Positions 8,473 to 18,866 of a stretch of 64,000 nt of DNA are shown here, piece after piece. The notes beneath the pieces were generated by a model. It searched no databases. It saw only the letters and a list, made by a program, of their open reading frames with translations, and was not told the DNA's origin. The translations under genes were made by a program, and so were the position numbers. Position 1 is the stretch's first letter; every line of letters starts with the position of its first letter. Where the stretch lies: NCBI RefSeq assembly GCF_016756315.1, contig NZ_AP024235.1, forward strand, positions 682,001 through 746,000, read 5' to 3'. This DNA comes from Alteromonas sp. KC3 (lineage in GTDB: Bacteria; Pseudomonadota; Gammaproteobacteria; Enterobacterales; Alteromonadaceae).

Positions 8473-10092
8473 ATGAACTTTCTGAAGAAAATGCCAATTG
8501 CGACGAAGATATTCCTGATTCCAGGGATCGCGGCGCTAAGTTTTATTGTTTATTTACTTATTACTGTATTTACTGCGCTAAATAACGGCGCTACCTTGGA
8601 AAAGGTGCAGAAAGTTCAGTACCCGGCGCTCCAGTTGTCAGCGTCAACGCTGGTTGAAATGCAAAAAGTGCGAGATACCCTAGCGAGCGCGGTAACCACA
8701 GGTGACCAAGACACCTTATCGGTAGCACAAGACCTTGCGCAAGAAGCTAAATCAGGTCTTAATCAAATTGCCAACATCAGCTCTGATTTTCGCTCTGATA
8801 TTTCACGAATCTCTTCAGGGTTCGATGACTATTTTAAAGTCGCTTTTGACGTTTCTCAGTCGATGATCGATGGTACCGCCGACTTTAGTCGTTTAGGCGA
8901 GTTGTCATCGCAGATGAACAATTCTTACGACGGTGTTATTGCGTCGATGACGCGTTTTAGAGACGAGCAAGAAGCCGCTTTCGAAGAAGCGTTTGAAAAC
9001 ACCGATACCGCCAACACTTCACTTATAAGTACCGGTGTCATTTTGGCAATCGTTGTTACTATTTTATTGTTTGCGACTGCAATTCCCATTGTGCGTGGTA
9101 TCAAGCAGAGCATTGATGATGTGGTTCGCTCGCTTAAAGATATAGCGCAAGAAAATGGTGACCTCACGGTGCGTATCGATACCAAAAGCGAAGATGAAAT
9201 TGGTGAACTTGTTTATTGGTTCAACCAATTCATGGACAAACTACAGGGTGTTGTTCGCGACGTAGTTGAAGCAAGTTTACCGCTTTCAAACCTTGCCCAA
9301 AATCTGCGAGGCGTTACCGAAGAGACACAGCGTACCATTGATGTACAGCAGCAGTCTGCAACCAACGCAAAACGCGCAGTTGATACCATGAGTGGCTCTG
9401 TAGATGGCGTTGCTCACAGTGCAGCGCAAGCGGCAAACGACGCGAATGAAGCTACAACCGCTGCAGGCGAAGGGCGCAAAATCGTACAACAGACGGTGAC
9501 CAGCATTCAGCAGTTAGCGGAAAATGTACGCGAAACTGCAGATGTTATTGCGCGCCTTGAAGCTGATTCAAACAAAGTTGGCTCTGTGCTTGATGTTATT
9601 AAAGGTATTGCAGAGCAAACCAACTTACTTGCGCTTAATGCTGCAATCGAGGCTGCTCGTGCAGGTGAACAAGGACGCGGATTTGCGGTAGTTGCCGATG
9701 AAGTGCGTACTTTGGCGTCAAGAACGCAGCAATCGACAGAAGAGATTCAAAGCACTATTGAGCAACTTCAAAACGCTGCACATTCTGCAGTGGAAGTTAT
9801 GTCTCGCGGTACTGAGCAAGCTACAAGCAGTGTAGAAACAGCGAATAAAGCAGGCAGTAGCTTAGAAACTATTACCAGCACAATTGGTCGTATTAATCAG
9901 ATGAACGAGCAAATAGCTCACAATACTGAAGACCAGCGCACTGTGGCCGTTGATATTGTACGCCATGTTGATGAAATTCATCAGCGTACTGAGCAAACCG
10001 CGAGTCGTTCTGGAGAGCTTGGTAGCATGTGTAACGAACTTGCTGACCTAGCGCAACATCTCGAGTCAATTGCTAAGCAGTTCAGAGTGTAA
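8473..10092 (+). CDS. Methyl-accepting chemotaxis protein
   Basis: The receptor has 539 residues. A first transmembrane helix (about residues 12-34) and a second (about 183-205) enclose a helical periplasmic ligand domain of about 150 residues. A HAMP domain follows, with [28 protein letters not shown]. The cytoplasmic signalling hairpin is clear: the tip [20 protein letters not shown] and [15 protein letters not shown] are the highly conserved CheA/CheW contact region. No C-terminal CheR pentapeptide is seen. The ligand is unknown. It stands alone, between terminators, and is not in a che cluster. The start codon follows a weak ribosome site. Confidence 0.95.
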   Translation: MNFLKKMPIATKIFLIPGIAALSFIVYLLITVFTALNNGATLEKVQKVQYPALQLSASTLVEMQKVRDTLASAVTTGDQDTLSVAQDLAQEAKSGLNQIANISSDFRSDISRISSGFDDYFKVAFDVSQSMIDGTADFSRLGELSSQMNNSYDGVIASMTRFRDEQEAAFEEAFENTDTANTSLISTGVILAIVVTILLFATAIPIVRGIKQSIDDVVRSLKDIAQENGDLTVRIDTKSEDEIGELVYWFNQFMDKLQGVVRDVVEASLPLSNLAQNLRGVTEETQRTIDVQQQSATNAKRAVDTMSGSVDGVAHSAAQAANDANEATTAAGEGRKIVQQTVTSIQQLAENVRETADVIARLEADSNKVGSVLDVIKGIAEQTNLLALNAAIEAARAGEQGRGFAVVADEVRTLASRTQQSTEEIQSTIEQLQNAAHSAVEVMSRGTEQATSSVETANKAGSSLETITSTIGRINQMNEQIAHNTEDQRTVAVDIVRHVDEIHQRTEQTASRSGELGSMCNELADLAQHLESIAKQFRV

Positions 10093-10118
10093 TGTAGCGC
10101 TACAGTTAAGATGAATTG

Positions 10119-10147
10119 AAAACGCCTCTTTCAAAGAGGCGTTTTTT
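10119..10147 (+). terminator. Terminator after chemotaxis receptor gene
   Basis: AAAACGCCTCTTT and AAAGAGGCGTTTT form a 13-bp stem with one looped base (in practice a small loop) and run into T residues. Confidence 0.9.
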
Positions 10148-10154
10148 TATGGGT

Positions 10155-10187
10155 AAAAAAAATCCCCAGCATTTGCTGAGGATTTTG
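10155..10187 (-). terminator. Terminator of the rpoD operon
   Basis: On the minus strand AAAATCCTCAGC and GCTGGGGATTTT pair (one G-T) around a short loop and are followed by a run of T. It lies 58 bp after the rpoD stop and back to back with the receptor terminator. Confidence 0.85.
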
Positions 10188-10244
10188 CTAATCAAAGCAG
10201 ACAAGGTTTATGTAAACCTTAACTCATATTCACCGTTAACCACG

Positions 10245-12077
10245 TTACTCGTCTAGGAAGCTTCGTAGCTGCTCAGAGCGGCTTGGGTGGCGAAGCTTGC
10301 GAAGTGCTTTGGCTTCAATCTGACGAATACGCTCACGGGTTACGTCAAATTGCTTACCTACTTCTTCAAGCGTGTGGTCGGTGTTCATATCGATACCAAA
10401 ACGCATACGTAACACTTTCGCTTCACGCGCAGTAAGGCCCGCTAATACTTCTTGTGTTGCGTCTTTCAAGCTTCCGCCTGTTGCAGAATCGAGGGGCTGA
10501 ATAATCGTGCTATCCTCGATAAAGTCGCCAAGATGTGAATCTTCATCATCACCGATGGGAGTTTCCATCGAGATTGGCTCTTTCGCGATTTTAAGTACTT
10601 TACGAATCTTGTCTTCTGGCATCAACATACGCTCAGACAACTCTTCAGGAGTAGGCTCACGACCCATTTCCTGAAGCATTTGGCGTGAAATTCGATTAAG
10701 TTTGTTGATCGTTTCAATCATGTGAACCGGAATACGAATAGTACGTGCTTGGTCCGCAATTGAACGTGTGATCGCCTGACGAATCCACCATGTTGCATAA
10801 GTTGAGAACTTATAACCTCGACGGTATTCGAACTTATCAACCGCCTTCATTAGACCAATGTTACCTTCTTGAATAAGGTCAAGGAATTGAAGACCGCGGT
10901 TGGTGTACTTTTTCGCAATCGAAATTACTAGACGTAAGTTCGCTTCAACCATCTCTTTCTTCGCACGGCGTGCTTTTGCCTCGCCGATTGACATGCGACG
11001 GTTGATATCTTTGATATCTGCGATAACCAAGCCAGTTTCCTGTTCTACTTGGTTCATCTTGCTAATACAACGTTCAATTTCTTCTTGGTTTACCGCAAGT
11101 TCAGCGGCGTAAGGCGCACCTGATTTAACTGCTTCATGTAACCAAGCAGAAGATGTTTCGTTGCCTGCAAATGCCTTAATAAAATCTTTCTTAGGCATTT
11201 TTGCATTTACCACGCAGAACTTCATAACAAGGCGTTCTTGAATACGCACTTTGTCCATCATTTCACGCATGTTTCTTACCATGCGATCAAACTGCTTAGG
11301 TACTAATCGGAATTCTTTAAACACGTCGCTTAGCGCGTTAATTTGCTCGCGAGCGTCAGCGTGAGCACGACCTTTCTTCTCGATAACAGTGCGTGTTTTT
11401 TGATATTGCTCACGTAGCTCAGCAAAGCGCTCGCGCGCCAATTCTGGATCTACGCCGCTATCATCTTCTTCACTATCATCGTCATCGCTGTCATCATCTT
11501 CGTCGTCGAGTTCTTCTTCAGACAACTCTGAGCCAACGTGTGTCGCTGTTGGTGCTAAATCTTGATCGTCGTTAGGATCAACAAAACCAGAGATTATATC
11601 GCTTAAGCGAATCTCTTCAGCTTCGTAAAGGTCCCACTGGTCAAGAAGATAAGTGATGGCTTCAGGGTATTCAGCAACTGAACACTGAACTTGGTTAATA
11701 CCATCTTCAATACGCTTGGCGATTTCAATCTCGCCCTCGCGTGTTAATAGCTCAACCGTACCCATTTCACGCATATACATACGAACAGGGTCTGTAGTGC
11801 GGCCTATTTCACTTTCTACGGTAGCAAGTGCTTGAGCAGCAGCTTCCGCTGCATCTTCATCGGCATTCGCTTCTTGCATGAGAAGTTCATCTGCATCAGG
11901 AGCTGATTCAGAAACTTGAATTCCCATGTCGTTAATCATGCGGATTATGTCTTCGATTTGATCAGAATCGACAATATCTTGCGGCAGGTGGTCGTTTACT
12001 TCTGCAAAGGTTAAGTAACCTTGCTCTTTACCTTTTGCAATCAGGAGTTTAATCTGAGACTGCTTGCTTTGCGCCAT
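10245..12077 (-). CDS. rpoD: RNA polymerase sigma-70 housekeeping factor RpoD
   Basis: The 610-residue protein directs RNA polymerase to housekeeping promoters and is nearly the same length as the E. coli protein (613). Region 1.1 is at the N-terminus ([26 protein letters not shown]). A very acidic stretch lies in the non-conserved insert near residue 190. Region 2 contains [24 protein letters not shown], which recognises and melts the -10 element, and region 4 near the end contains [13 protein letters not shown] and [20 protein letters not shown] for the -35. I chose the ATG at 12077, which gives the conserved [12 protein letters not shown] start with AGG upstream; an in-frame ATG at 12101 would add eight residues. 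Last gene of the rpsU-yqeY-dnaG-rpoD group. Confidence 0.98.
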   Translation of the reverse strand: MAQSKQSQIKLLIAKGKEQGYLTFAEVNDHLPQDIVDSDQIEDIIRMINDMGIQVSESAPDADELLMQEANADEDAAEAAAQALATVESEIGRTTDPVRMYMREMGTVELLTREGEIEIAKRIEDGINQVQCSVAEYPEAITYLLDQWDLYEAEEIRLSDIISGFVDPNDDQDLAPTATHVGSELSEEELDDEDDDSDDDDSEEDDSGVDPELARERFAELREQYQKTRTVIEKKGRAHADAREQINALSDVFKEFRLVPKQFDRMVRNMREMMDKVRIQERLVMKFCVVNAKMPKKDFIKAFAGNETSSAWLHEAVKSGAPYAAELAVNQEEIERCISKMNQVEQETGLVIADIKDINRRMSIGEAKARRAKKEMVEANLRLVISIAKKYTNRGLQFLDLIQEGNIGLMKAVDKFEYRRGYKFSTYATWWIRQAITRSIADQARTIRIPVHMIETINKLNRISRQMLQEMGREPTPEELSERMLMPEDKIRKVLKIAKEPISMETPIGDDEDSHLGDFIEDSTIIQPLDSATGGSLKDATQEVLAGLTAREAKVLRMRFGIDMNTDHTLEEVGKQFDVTRERIRQIEAKALRKLRHPSRSEQLRSFLDE

Positions 12078-12447
12078 ATAACCTACACTTCTCACATTCA
12101 ATTAGTTTGCAATAGAAAAGACAACATACGTTTAGGTATGTTCCCTATCTGCTGTAGTACTGCTTTGTATCAAGGCCGCTTCTGCTCGATGCCACGCTGG
12201 TGTAAACCACTATTTTGCGATGCACATCTGCTCGGGTTTGGTTCTGCCCGTTATGTTCGGCTATATCTTTGCTACTCACATTGCTGCATTTTTGTTCAAT
12301 TTTAGGTTAACCTCACGGTTTTACCTACACGTGCAGCGAATTAGCCAGTATAGCAGAGTTTGCGGTGGTTTTACCAGATTGGTGGCTGAATTTTTAGCCA
12401 GTAGCCAAATACAAAAAGACAATACAAAATTCACTTTGCAGATGGGG
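12078..12447 (-). promoter_or_regulatory. rpoD leader/intergenic region with hairpin and possible promoter
   Basis: This 370-bp gap between dnaG and rpoD holds no gene I can support. A perfect inverted repeat AACATAC-N6-GTATGTT lies at 12123-12142, 46 bp before the rpoD start, and would form a leader hairpin. A minus-strand -10-like TATACT is at 12347-12352, with only a weak -35 18 bp upstream. A separate rpoD promoter near the end of dnaG would fit the known arrangement in enterobacteria. Confidence 0.35.
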
Positions 12448-14226
12448 TTAACTTTTCTGCCTTTCCCTCATGAGCAGGGTCAGTTCCTCTTTTTCCGCTT
12501 TAGTGAGCGGCTGAACCCGCGAGCGTGAAATTAAGGTTTCAATTCGGCTATCGAAATGCCCGTCAAGTAAGCGAGCGAAGCTGTCGTTATAAACCCGTTC
12601 AGCATCCTCGTCTTTTACCAAGTGTTCTTGTAACAATAATTTCGCGATAGTAGTAGAGTGGGGATGACCGCGGAAATTTTCAACAAGCTGTGCAGTATTT
12701 GCTCTTGGATTTGCCTCGCAATAAGCGTGAATATCGCGCAGCAAATCCATTCCTGCTGCTTGGCTGCCGGCAAAAATACCTATTTGCACATCTTCGCAGC
12801 GTGATGCCAGTTCAGGTTTGTCCAATAGTAGCCGAATTAGCATGCGTAGCGGCGACAGCTTTGGTTTATTCACCTGCGTACGGTTAGGTGAAAATGCGTG
12901 TTTAGCACCTTGATTGGCACGCGTAATGTCTTGTTGCAGTTTAAAGCGATCAAACTCACCAGTATGTTTGGCAAGTTCTTCTAGTAGCATTTGTTTCTGA
13001 TCGTCACCCAAAACGCTTTCAATAAGTGGCATGGCGGCTTTTTTGAGCGCAATTTTGCCTTCAGGGGTACCTACGTTGTGGGTTTTTAATAAATTTTCAA
13101 AGAAGAAACGAGATAACGGCATTGCCTTATCCAACATACCCATAAAGGCGTCTTTACCCACTTGGCGAACCATAGTGTCTGGGTCTTCACCATCGGGTAG
13201 AAATAGAAACGATAGGCGAACACCATCCTTTAAAGCTGGTAATGCATTTTCAAGTGCGCGCCATGCTGCCTCACGTCCCGCACGGTCACCATCATAGCAG
13301 CATACTATGTGCGACGTGGCGCGGACTAACATTTGGATGTGCTCAGGCGTTGTGGCTGTTCCAAGTGCCGCAGTTGCAATATTGATGTCAAATTGGCTTA
13401 ACGCCACTACATCCATATAGCCTTCAACAATGACTACAGTGTCTAGCGTACGATTTTGCTGACGCGCAGAATAGAATCCAAACAGCTCACTGCCTTTGTG
13501 AAATATTCGCGTTTCAGGTGAGTTCAAGTATTTTGGACCACCATCATCAAGAACACGACCACCAAAGCCAACGACTCGACCGCGTTTATCGCGTATCGGA
13601 AACATAATACGATCGCGAAAGAAGTCGTATGTGCGACCTTGGTCGTTGCGATTAACTAGCTTTAAATCCACGAGTTGCTTGATACGTTGTGGATCAGTAC
13701 CAAAGGTTTTTAACAGAGCATCCCAACTATCGGGCGCATAGCCAATTTCCCATTGCTTTACAATATCGCCACTAAGCCCACGATTCTTGAGGTAGTCGAT
13801 AGCTTTTTTGCTGTTGCTATTTTGTCGTAGCTGATGCTGAAAAAAGCGAGTAACTTGCTCCATTACGGCATAGTCGTCTTGCTGTTGTTGCTTTTTTTCC
13901 TCACTCATCGCTGGACGGCTACCTTTTTCTCGCGGTACTTCAAGGCCGTGATAGCGCGCCAGCTCTTCTATGGCTTCAACAAACTCAAGTCGGTCAAATT
14001 CCATGATGAACGAAATGGCATTTCCATGGGCCCCACATCCAAAGCAGTGGTAGAACTGTTTGTCTTGGCTAACGGTAAATGAAGGGGATTTTTCATTGTG
14101 AAAAGGGCAACAGGCTTGGTAGTTCTTGCCAGCTTTTTTGAGTTTAACTCGACTATCTACTACTTCTACCACATCGGTACGAGAGAGTAAGTCATCAATG
14201 AAATCGCGAGGTATTTTTCCGGCCAT
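12448..14226 (-). CDS. dnaG: DNA primase DnaG
   Basis: The primase makes RNA primers at the replication fork. Its 592 residues show the N-terminal CHC2 zinc-binding domain (CCPFHNEKSPSFTV and FYHCFGCGAHGNAI give the Cys-His-Cys-Cys ligands), the RNA-polymerase core with the TOPRIM motifs VVIVEGYMDVVAL and CCYDGDRAGREAAWRAL near residues 260-320, and a helical C-terminal domain that contacts DnaB. The start at 14226 gives MAGKIPRDFIDDLL, which is the conserved beginning; the in-frame ATG at 14250 adds eight residues without support. It lies 120 bp after yqeY in the classical rpsU-dnaG-rpoD operon. Confidence 0.98.
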   Translation of the reverse strand: MAGKIPRDFIDDLLSRTDVVEVVDSRVKLKKAGKNYQACCPFHNEKSPSFTVSQDKQFYHCFGCGAHGNAISFIMEFDRLEFVEAIEELARYHGLEVPREKGSRPAMSEEKKQQQQDDYAVMEQVTRFFQHQLRQNSNSKKAIDYLKNRGLSGDIVKQWEIGYAPDSWDALLKTFGTDPQRIKQLVDLKLVNRNDQGRTYDFFRDRIMFPIRDKRGRVVGFGGRVLDDGGPKYLNSPETRIFHKGSELFGFYSARQQNRTLDTVVIVEGYMDVVALSQFDINIATAALGTATTPEHIQMLVRATSHIVCCYDGDRAGREAAWRALENALPALKDGVRLSFLFLPDGEDPDTMVRQVGKDAFMGMLDKAMPLSRFFFENLLKTHNVGTPEGKIALKKAAMPLIESVLGDDQKQMLLEELAKHTGEFDRFKLQQDITRANQGAKHAFSPNRTQVNKPKLSPLRMLIRLLLDKPELASRCEDVQIGIFAGSQAAGMDLLRDIHAYCEANPRANTAQLVENFRGHPHSTTIAKLLLQEHLVKDEDAERVYNDSFARLLDGHFDSRIETLISRSRVQPLTKAEKEELTLLMRERQKS

Positions 14227-14346
14227 GGGGAAGTCAAAAACGTAAAACAACGGTTACTGTATCAGGGAAGTCATAAAATGAGAACGACTAACATGGCGTC
14301 AATCGTTCTGCATTAGACAAAAACTAGGCGTAGTACAAAAGCCTAT

Positions 14347-14793
14347 TTAAGCGTTAAGGCGAGCCTTAATTTTAGCGCTTAGTGCGCCCATATCCGTACG
14401 GCCTTGTACTTGCGGCTTAAGTGCGCCCATTACTTTACCCATATCCTGCATACCAGACGCGCCAGTCGCGGTCATCGTTTCATCGATAAGTGCGTTTAGC
14501 TCATCGTCGGTTAACGGCTGAGGTAAAAAGCCTTCAATATGGGTAATTTCTTCACGCTCAATGCTAGCAAGATCATCGCGATTAGCCGCATCATATTGTG
14601 CTGCGGCGTCTTGGCGCTGCTTAACCATTTTGGTCAATACCGCTAAGATAGCACTATCATCTAATGTAATTTGCTCATCAATTTCTTTTTGCTTGATAGC
14701 AGCAAGTGCCATGCGAATGGTGCCTAAACGCACTTTATCTTTCGCGCGCATTGCGTCTTTCTGTGCTTCTTTTAAATCATCAATTAGTGCCAT
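14347..14793 (-). CDS. yqeY: GatB/YqeY domain protein
   Basis: The 148-residue helical protein matches the YqeY family: MALIDDLKEAQKDAMRAKDKVRLGTIRMALAAIKQKEID at the start and GMQDMGKVMGALKPQVQGRTDMGALSAKIKARL at the end, the part shared with the tail of GatB. That tail binds tRNA in the amidotransferase; the role of the stand-alone protein is unsettled. It sits between rpsU and dnaG, an arrangement common outside the enterobacteria, and has a GGAAGC ribosome site close to the ATG. Confidence 0.93.
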   Translation of the reverse strand: MALIDDLKEAQKDAMRAKDKVRLGTIRMALAAIKQKEIDEQITLDDSAILAVLTKMVKQRQDAAAQYDAANRDDLASIEREEITHIEGFLPQPLTDDELNALIDETMTATGASGMQDMGKVMGALKPQVQGRTDMGALSAKIKARLNA

Positions 14794-14909
14794 GATGCTT
14801 CCTGTTTTATTTTTATCGGTGGCCTATTAAGCCTCAGGTTAAAAATCAAATGCAACCATTTGAATGGGAACAAACGGGTTCGACTGAAAAAATAGGGGCC
14901 CAGAAACGC

Positions 14910-14937
14910 GAAAGGTGCTGCAATTGCAACACCTTTC
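14910..14937 (-). terminator. Inverted repeat between rpsU and yqeY, possible attenuator
   Basis: GAAAGGTG(T/C)TGCAA and TTGCA(A/G)CACCTTTC form a long, nearly perfect stem on the transcript, 22 bp after the rpsU stop. No T run follows directly; the nearest is about 15-25 bases further on. In E. coli a terminator between rpsU and dnaG keeps S21 expression well above that of primase, and this hairpin is placed to do the same, or to stabilise the rpsU mRNA end. Confidence 0.55.
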
Positions 14938-14959
14938 AGACTCGTTACTTAACCCTATA

Positions 14960-15175
14960 TTAGTAGAGTTTTACGCGACGTGCGTTTTCACGAGCTAGCT
15001 TCTTAAGATGACGCTTTTTAGCGGCAGCTTTCTTGCGCTTGCGTTCCCAAGTTGGTTTTTCGAAGAATTCACGACGACGAACTTCAGAAAGAACACCTGC
15101 TTTTTCACAAGAACGCTTAAAACGACGCAGCGCCACATCAAACGGCTCGTTTTCTCTAACTTTAACGATAGGCAT
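14960..15175 (-). CDS. rpsU: 30S ribosomal protein S21
   Basis: The 71-residue, very basic protein has the family's length and sequence: [21 protein letters not shown] at the start, then [19 protein letters not shown] and a Lys/Arg-rich end. S21 binds near the 3' end of 16S rRNA and helps translation initiation. It is the first gene of the macromolecular-synthesis operon; a good ribosome site (GAGGTGAG) precedes the ATG. Confidence 0.98.
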   Translation of the reverse strand: MPIVKVRENEPFDVALRRFKRSCEKAGVLSEVRRREFFEKPTWERKRKKAAAKKRHLKKLARENARRVKLY

Positions 15176-15260
15176 TAAACACTCACCTCAAAACTTTTAC
15201 TGTGTAAATCCGGGTAAAATTGTGCGCTAAAAAGGCCACCCGGGTTAAAAATGGTGCGAA

Positions 15261-15289
15261 ATTCTAATCATATCTACAGAGAAAGTAAA
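15261..15289 (-). promoter_or_regulatory. Predicted sigma-70 promoter of rpsU operon
   Basis: On the minus strand TTTACT (15284-15289) and TAGAAT (15261-15266) are separated by exactly 17 bp and would start transcription near 15254, giving a leader of about 80 nt before rpsU. The -10 matches 5 of 6 consensus bases and the -35 four of 6. Confidence 0.5.
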
Positions 15290-15439
15290 GGATGAATTGC
15301 TAAAAATTAGCCAATATTGTGCATTTACCCCTTTGTTAGCATTCCATGAACACGGGATTAAAGGTAAACTCTGCGCCCTAGCAAGTGGGCGACCCATAAC
15401 AACGTCTAGTAAAAACCACTAGAATTTGTATGGGTATTG

Positions 15440-15500
15440 TTATGATCGCGGCGAGATCATAATGATGATCGTGACAGATCGCCAGAAAAATTTGCAGATC
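15440..15500 (+). promoter_or_regulatory. Phased GATC cluster with inverted repeat upstream of tsaD
   Basis: Five GATC sites start at 15444, 15455, 15467, 15477 and 15497, spaced 11, 12, 10 and 20 bp, that is, on one face of the helix. The first two lie in a perfect inverted repeat TTATGATC-N7-GATCATAA (15440-15462). The cluster ends 40 bp before the tsaD start and lies in the 364-bp divergent gap between rpsU and tsaD, which otherwise holds only the rpsU promoter. Dam methylation and SeqA-type binding are possible functions; this is inference. Confidence 0.5.
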
Positions 15501-15539
15501 ATTTTTTTAGTTCAAAGGTTGCAAATAGGGTTACTTCCA

Positions 15540-16565
15540 ATGCGTATATTAGGAATTGAAACATCGTGTGACGAAACTGGCATTGCCGTTTATGACGACG
15601 CGCAGGGCTTATTGTCTCACGAATTGTATAGCCAGGTTAAGCTGCATGCCGATTACGGTGGTGTTGTGCCTGAGCTGGCATCGCGCGATCACGTGCGCAA
15701 GATCATTCCTCTTATTGAAAAAGCAATGGAAGATGCCAATACAACGCCAGATCAAATTGATGGCGTAGCGTTTACGCAAGGCCCCGGACTTGTAGGGGCA
15801 CTCTTGGTTGGCTCATCGGTTGGACGTTCATTGGCGTACGCGTGGAATGTACCTGCTGTAGGGGTTCACCACATGGAAGGGCATTTGCTAGCGCCCATGT
15901 TAGAAGAGGAGGCGCCCGCGTTTCCTTTTGTTGCCCTATTAGTATCTGGTGGCCACTCTATGTTGGTTAAAGTTGAGGGAATAGGTCAGTATGAGGTGCT
16001 TGGTGAATCAATAGATGATGCCGCTGGCGAGGCCTTCGACAAGACGGCAAAGCTACTTGGCCTTGATTATCCTGGTGGTCCTTTATTAGCAAAGTTAGCC
16101 GAACAGGGTGAAGCAGGTCACTACAAGTTTCCGCGTCCGATGACAGATAGACCTGGGCTCGATTTCAGTTTCAGTGGTCTTAAAACGTTTGCTGCCAATA
16201 CCATTCGCGACGCAGACTTAAGCGGCAGTGATGCAGAGCAAATAAAAGCGAATATTGCCTATGCCTTTCAAGAAGCAGTGGTTGATACCCTTATTATTAA
16301 ATGCAAGCGCGCCCTTAAACAAACCGGCATGAAGCGTTTAGTTATTGCTGGCGGTGTTAGTGCAAATACTATGCTGCGCGCACAAATGAAATCATTAATG
16401 AACGACCTAAAGGGTGAGGTGTTCTATCCAAGTTTGGCATACTGCACTGACAATGGCGCTATGATAGCCTACGCTGGCATGCAGCGATTAAAAGCAGGCG
16501 AAGTACTGGGCTTATCTTCACAAGCTAAACCAAGATGGCCTCTTGATACACTTAATGCCATTTAA
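15540..16565 (+). CDS. tsaD: tRNA N6-threonylcarbamoyladenosine transferase TsaD
   Basis: TsaD transfers the threonylcarbamoyl group to A37 of ANN-decoding tRNAs, together with TsaB and TsaE. The 341-residue protein has the ASKHA fold: [19 protein letters not shown] at the start, the metal-binding HMEGH near residue 110 in [24 protein letters not shown], and near the end [13 protein letters not shown] and [13 protein letters not shown] chose the ATG at 15540, since it gives the conserved first residues; longer in-frame frames from 15426 have no similarity to the family. It is divergent from rpsU, as in many gammaproteobacteria. Confidence 0.97.
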   Translation: MRILGIETSCDETGIAVYDDAQGLLSHELYSQVKLHADYGGVVPELASRDHVRKIIPLIEKAMEDANTTPDQIDGVAFTQGPGLVGALLVGSSVGRSLAYAWNVPAVGVHHMEGHLLAPMLEEEAPAFPFVALLVSGGHSMLVKVEGIGQYEVLGESIDDAAGEAFDKTAKLLGLDYPGGPLLAKLAEQGEAGHYKFPRPMTDRPGLDFSFSGLKTFAANTIRDADLSGSDAEQIKANIAYAFQEAVVDTLIIKCKRALKQTGMKRLVIAGGVSANTMLRAQMKSLMNDLKGEVFYPSLAYCTDNGAMIAYAGMQRLKAGEVLGLSSQAKPRWPLDTLNAI

Positions 16566-16625
16566 TCGAAATTCGAACACGCTAAATTACCGATAGCGGT
16601 AAACTAAGAAAAGGACAGTTTGGTA

Positions 16626-17918
16626 ATGAAAGCGATAAAAGTCAGTCGGATTTGGGGTTGGTGTTGCTTCTTTTGGTGTAGCATATTTTGGTGTCTGTCG
16701 GCGTCTGCACAGATTGCCAGCGAGGGTAATACCTCACCCCTTGGCTCTCACCGAAATAAAGATGCCCAACAACACGTAGTGCTCATTTCTCTTGATGGAT
16801 TCAGGCACGATTACATAGAGCTTCACGACGCGACAAACCTCAAACGAATAGCTAAAAACGGGGTAAGGGCTGATGCAATGACGCCTGTCTATCCGGCTAA
16901 TACCTTCCCAAATCATATTTCGTTAGTCACAGGTTTGTTACCCAAGCACCACGGTATAGTAAATAATCGGTTTTATGATAAGTCTCGCCCCGTTGATGGG
17001 GGCTATGCACACTATAAAATGGGCTATGGTAGAATGGATAGTACATGGATAACGGCTGTACCTTTGTGGAACCTAGCTGAATTTCATGGCTTAAAAGCCG
17101 CTACCTTTTTTTGGCCCGAGTCTGATGCTCGTATTTCCGGTGCCCTGCCGACCTATCATTTCCATTACTCAAAATATGCCGATTATCAACAGCGTGTAGA
17201 GCAGATAATGCAGTGGCTAAATTTACCAGAGGTGTCTCGTCCTCGGTTTATTGCTGGCTACTTTTCGCTAACTGATACGGTAGGGCATGATGAAGGACCC
17301 CTATCAGAGAAAACGAAACACGCGGTGCAGAAAGTTGATGCGTTAATAGGGCAACTTTATGACCGTATACAAGCGTTAGATATTGCAGTTAACTTGGTCG
17401 TCGTATCAGACCATGGCATGACGCCACTTGATGAATCGCAATTTATTGAAGTGGACACACTCAATATTCCCGATGATTTTCTTGTGGAAAACGAAGGTGC
17501 TCAGTTATTAATTTACGCTCGGGAAGAGATTAGCGCAGATGAGATAGCACATGAAAAAGCGCGACTTACTGCTATTGCTAAGGGTCGATTTACGGTGCTT
17601 GATAGCACTATGCGCGCTGCTCGCAGCATGGAAGTAGACAGAAGAACAGGTGATATTCTTCTTGAAGTGGCGCCACCGGCACGCTTTGTTAATGATGCAA
17701 ACAATTATTCCAGCAAAGGCGGCCACGGTTACTTAAATACGCTGCCCGATATGGGAGCAACGTTCGTTGCTTCAGGCCCCGCTTTTAAAAAACATAAGCG
17801 CATTGCACGATTTAGCAATTTAGAGTTGTACCCTGCACTGGCTAAAATACTGGGTATTACGCCTATTACTACCATTGATGGCAAGTTAGACGTGCTCAGT
17901 GGTGGTCTTACTCTTTAA
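16626..17918 (+). CDS. Secreted type I phosphodiesterase/nucleotide pyrophosphatase (alkaline phosphatase superfamily)
   Basis: The 430-residue protein has an N-terminal signal segment (rich in Trp, Cys and Phe, ending SASA), then the alkaline-phosphatase-type metal site: [11 protein letters not shown] with the first Asp, the Thr nucleophile in [42 protein letters not shown] and KGGHGYLN. This pattern is that of the ENPP group, which hydrolyses phosphodiester or pyrophosphate bonds in nucleotides and related compounds using two zinc ions in the periplasm or outside. The ATG at 16626 lies 10 bases after AAGGA; a TTG six bases earlier is less likely. Its 3' end overlaps that of plsY by 11 bp. 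Physiological substrate not known. Confidence 0.88.
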   Translation: MKAIKVSRIWGWCCFFWCSIFWCLSASAQIASEGNTSPLGSHRNKDAQQHVVLISLDGFRHDYIELHDATNLKRIAKNGVRADAMTPVYPANTFPNHISLVTGLLPKHHGIVNNRFYDKSRPVDGGYAHYKMGYGRMDSTWITAVPLWNLAEFHGLKAATFFWPESDARISGALPTYHFHYSKYADYQQRVEQIMQWLNLPEVSRPRFIAGYFSLTDTVGHDEGPLSEKTKHAVQKVDALIGQLYDRIQALDIAVNLVVVSDHGMTPLDESQFIEVDTLNIPDDFLVENEGAQLLIYAREEISADEIAHEKARLTAIAKGRFTVLDSTMRAARSMEVDRRTGDILLEVAPPARFVNDANNYSSKGGHGYLNTLPDMGATFVASGPAFKKHKRIARFSNLELYPALAKILGITPITTIDGKLDVLSGGLTL

Positions 17919-18510
17919 TATTGCCTTTATCCCACACTTTACTTTCATTGCCTGCCAATAGGCGGGCTATGTTGTCTTTGTGGCGCAAGACAATTAACAG
18001 GGACAGCATTGCCACGGGTATGGTGTAAAGAGGTTTGATCCAGTAGGTAAATAGGGGGGCAAGCGATACCGCTAAAATAGCCCCAAGCGACGAATAACCG
18101 GTCAAAAATACCACAGCAATCCAACATAGAATCAATAAGCCCGCCAAATCTAGACCTATAGGTAGCATAGCGCCAAATGCAGTTGCCACGGCTTTCCCAC
18201 CTTCAAAACCGAAATACAGTGGAAAGATATGACCAAGACACGCAGCAATGGCGATAACGCCGAGCAACACGGGTTCAATGCCTAGAAAATAGCTGCCATA
18301 AACAGGGATCGTGCCTTTTAAAATATCCATTACCAGAACTAACAGGGCCGGAATACGCCCTCCTAATCGATAGACATTGGTAGCACCTGGGTTCTTAGAG
18401 CCTGCCGTGCGGGGGTCAGGTAAACCAAATGCGCGACTGATCACCACTGCACTGGACAGTGAGCCGAAAAGATAAGCGACCGCTATCATTAAAATGGTTA
18501 ATGAAATCAT
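17908..18510 (-). CDS. plsY: Acyl-phosphate:glycerol-3-phosphate acyltransferase PlsY
   Basis: PlsY uses acyl phosphate made by PlsX to acylate glycerol-3-phosphate, the first step of phospholipid synthesis. The 200-residue membrane protein shows its three conserved motifs: [30 protein letters not shown] and [13 protein letters not shown], between about five transmembrane helices. It faces folB across a 356-bp gap, as in many gammaproteobacteria, and its end overlaps the phosphodiesterase gene tail to tail. Confidence 0.96.
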   Translation of the reverse strand: MISLTILMIAVAYLFGSLSSAVVISRAFGLPDPRTAGSKNPGATNVYRLGGRIPALLVLVMDILKGTIPVYGSYFLGIEPVLLGVIAIAACLGHIFPLYFGFEGGKAVATAFGAMLPIGLDLAGLLILCWIAVVFLTGYSSLGAILAVSLAPLFTYWIKPLYTIPVAMLSLLIVLRHKDNIARLLAGNESKVWDKGNIKE

Positions 18511-18866
18511 TGGTTGCCCCTTGTTATCATACAGCGTTATAGTTGTGGCAAATTTGCTGCGGTTAGCAAAATACCTATCGCTATACCGAGCAAGACGCTA
18601 ATGCGATATAGATGACAGGCTGTAAATGCATGTAAAGCTACTCCATCCAAACGTGATATACCACCTTTAACCGCTTATTTTTTTAGCTTTTAAATTGTTT
18701 TGGCCGTTAATTTGCTTGGTTAAATTGTGTAATAAAAAGCTAAACAAACATTGGATAGCGTTTACGTGGAGGTACAATAGTTCGTATGAGCATAAGTCCA
18801 CTGTATCTTAATGCACACTGGTTAATGCACATTAGCGCTTAGCAATAACATAAGTTGATAGAATTC
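18511..18866. other. Divergent intergenic region between plsY and folB
   Basis: No gene, RNA or clear inverted repeat is seen. The part near 18650-18740 is AT-rich and should hold promoters for both flanking genes, but I cannot place a convincing -35/-10 pair. Confidence 0.4.

Noticed and set aside
12021..12528. Plus-strand frames in the dnaG-rpoD gap (12021-12305 and 12220-12528)
   Set aside because: They run into rpoD or dnaG, lack ribosome sites and encode sequences rich in Cys, Phe and Leu like non-coding translations.
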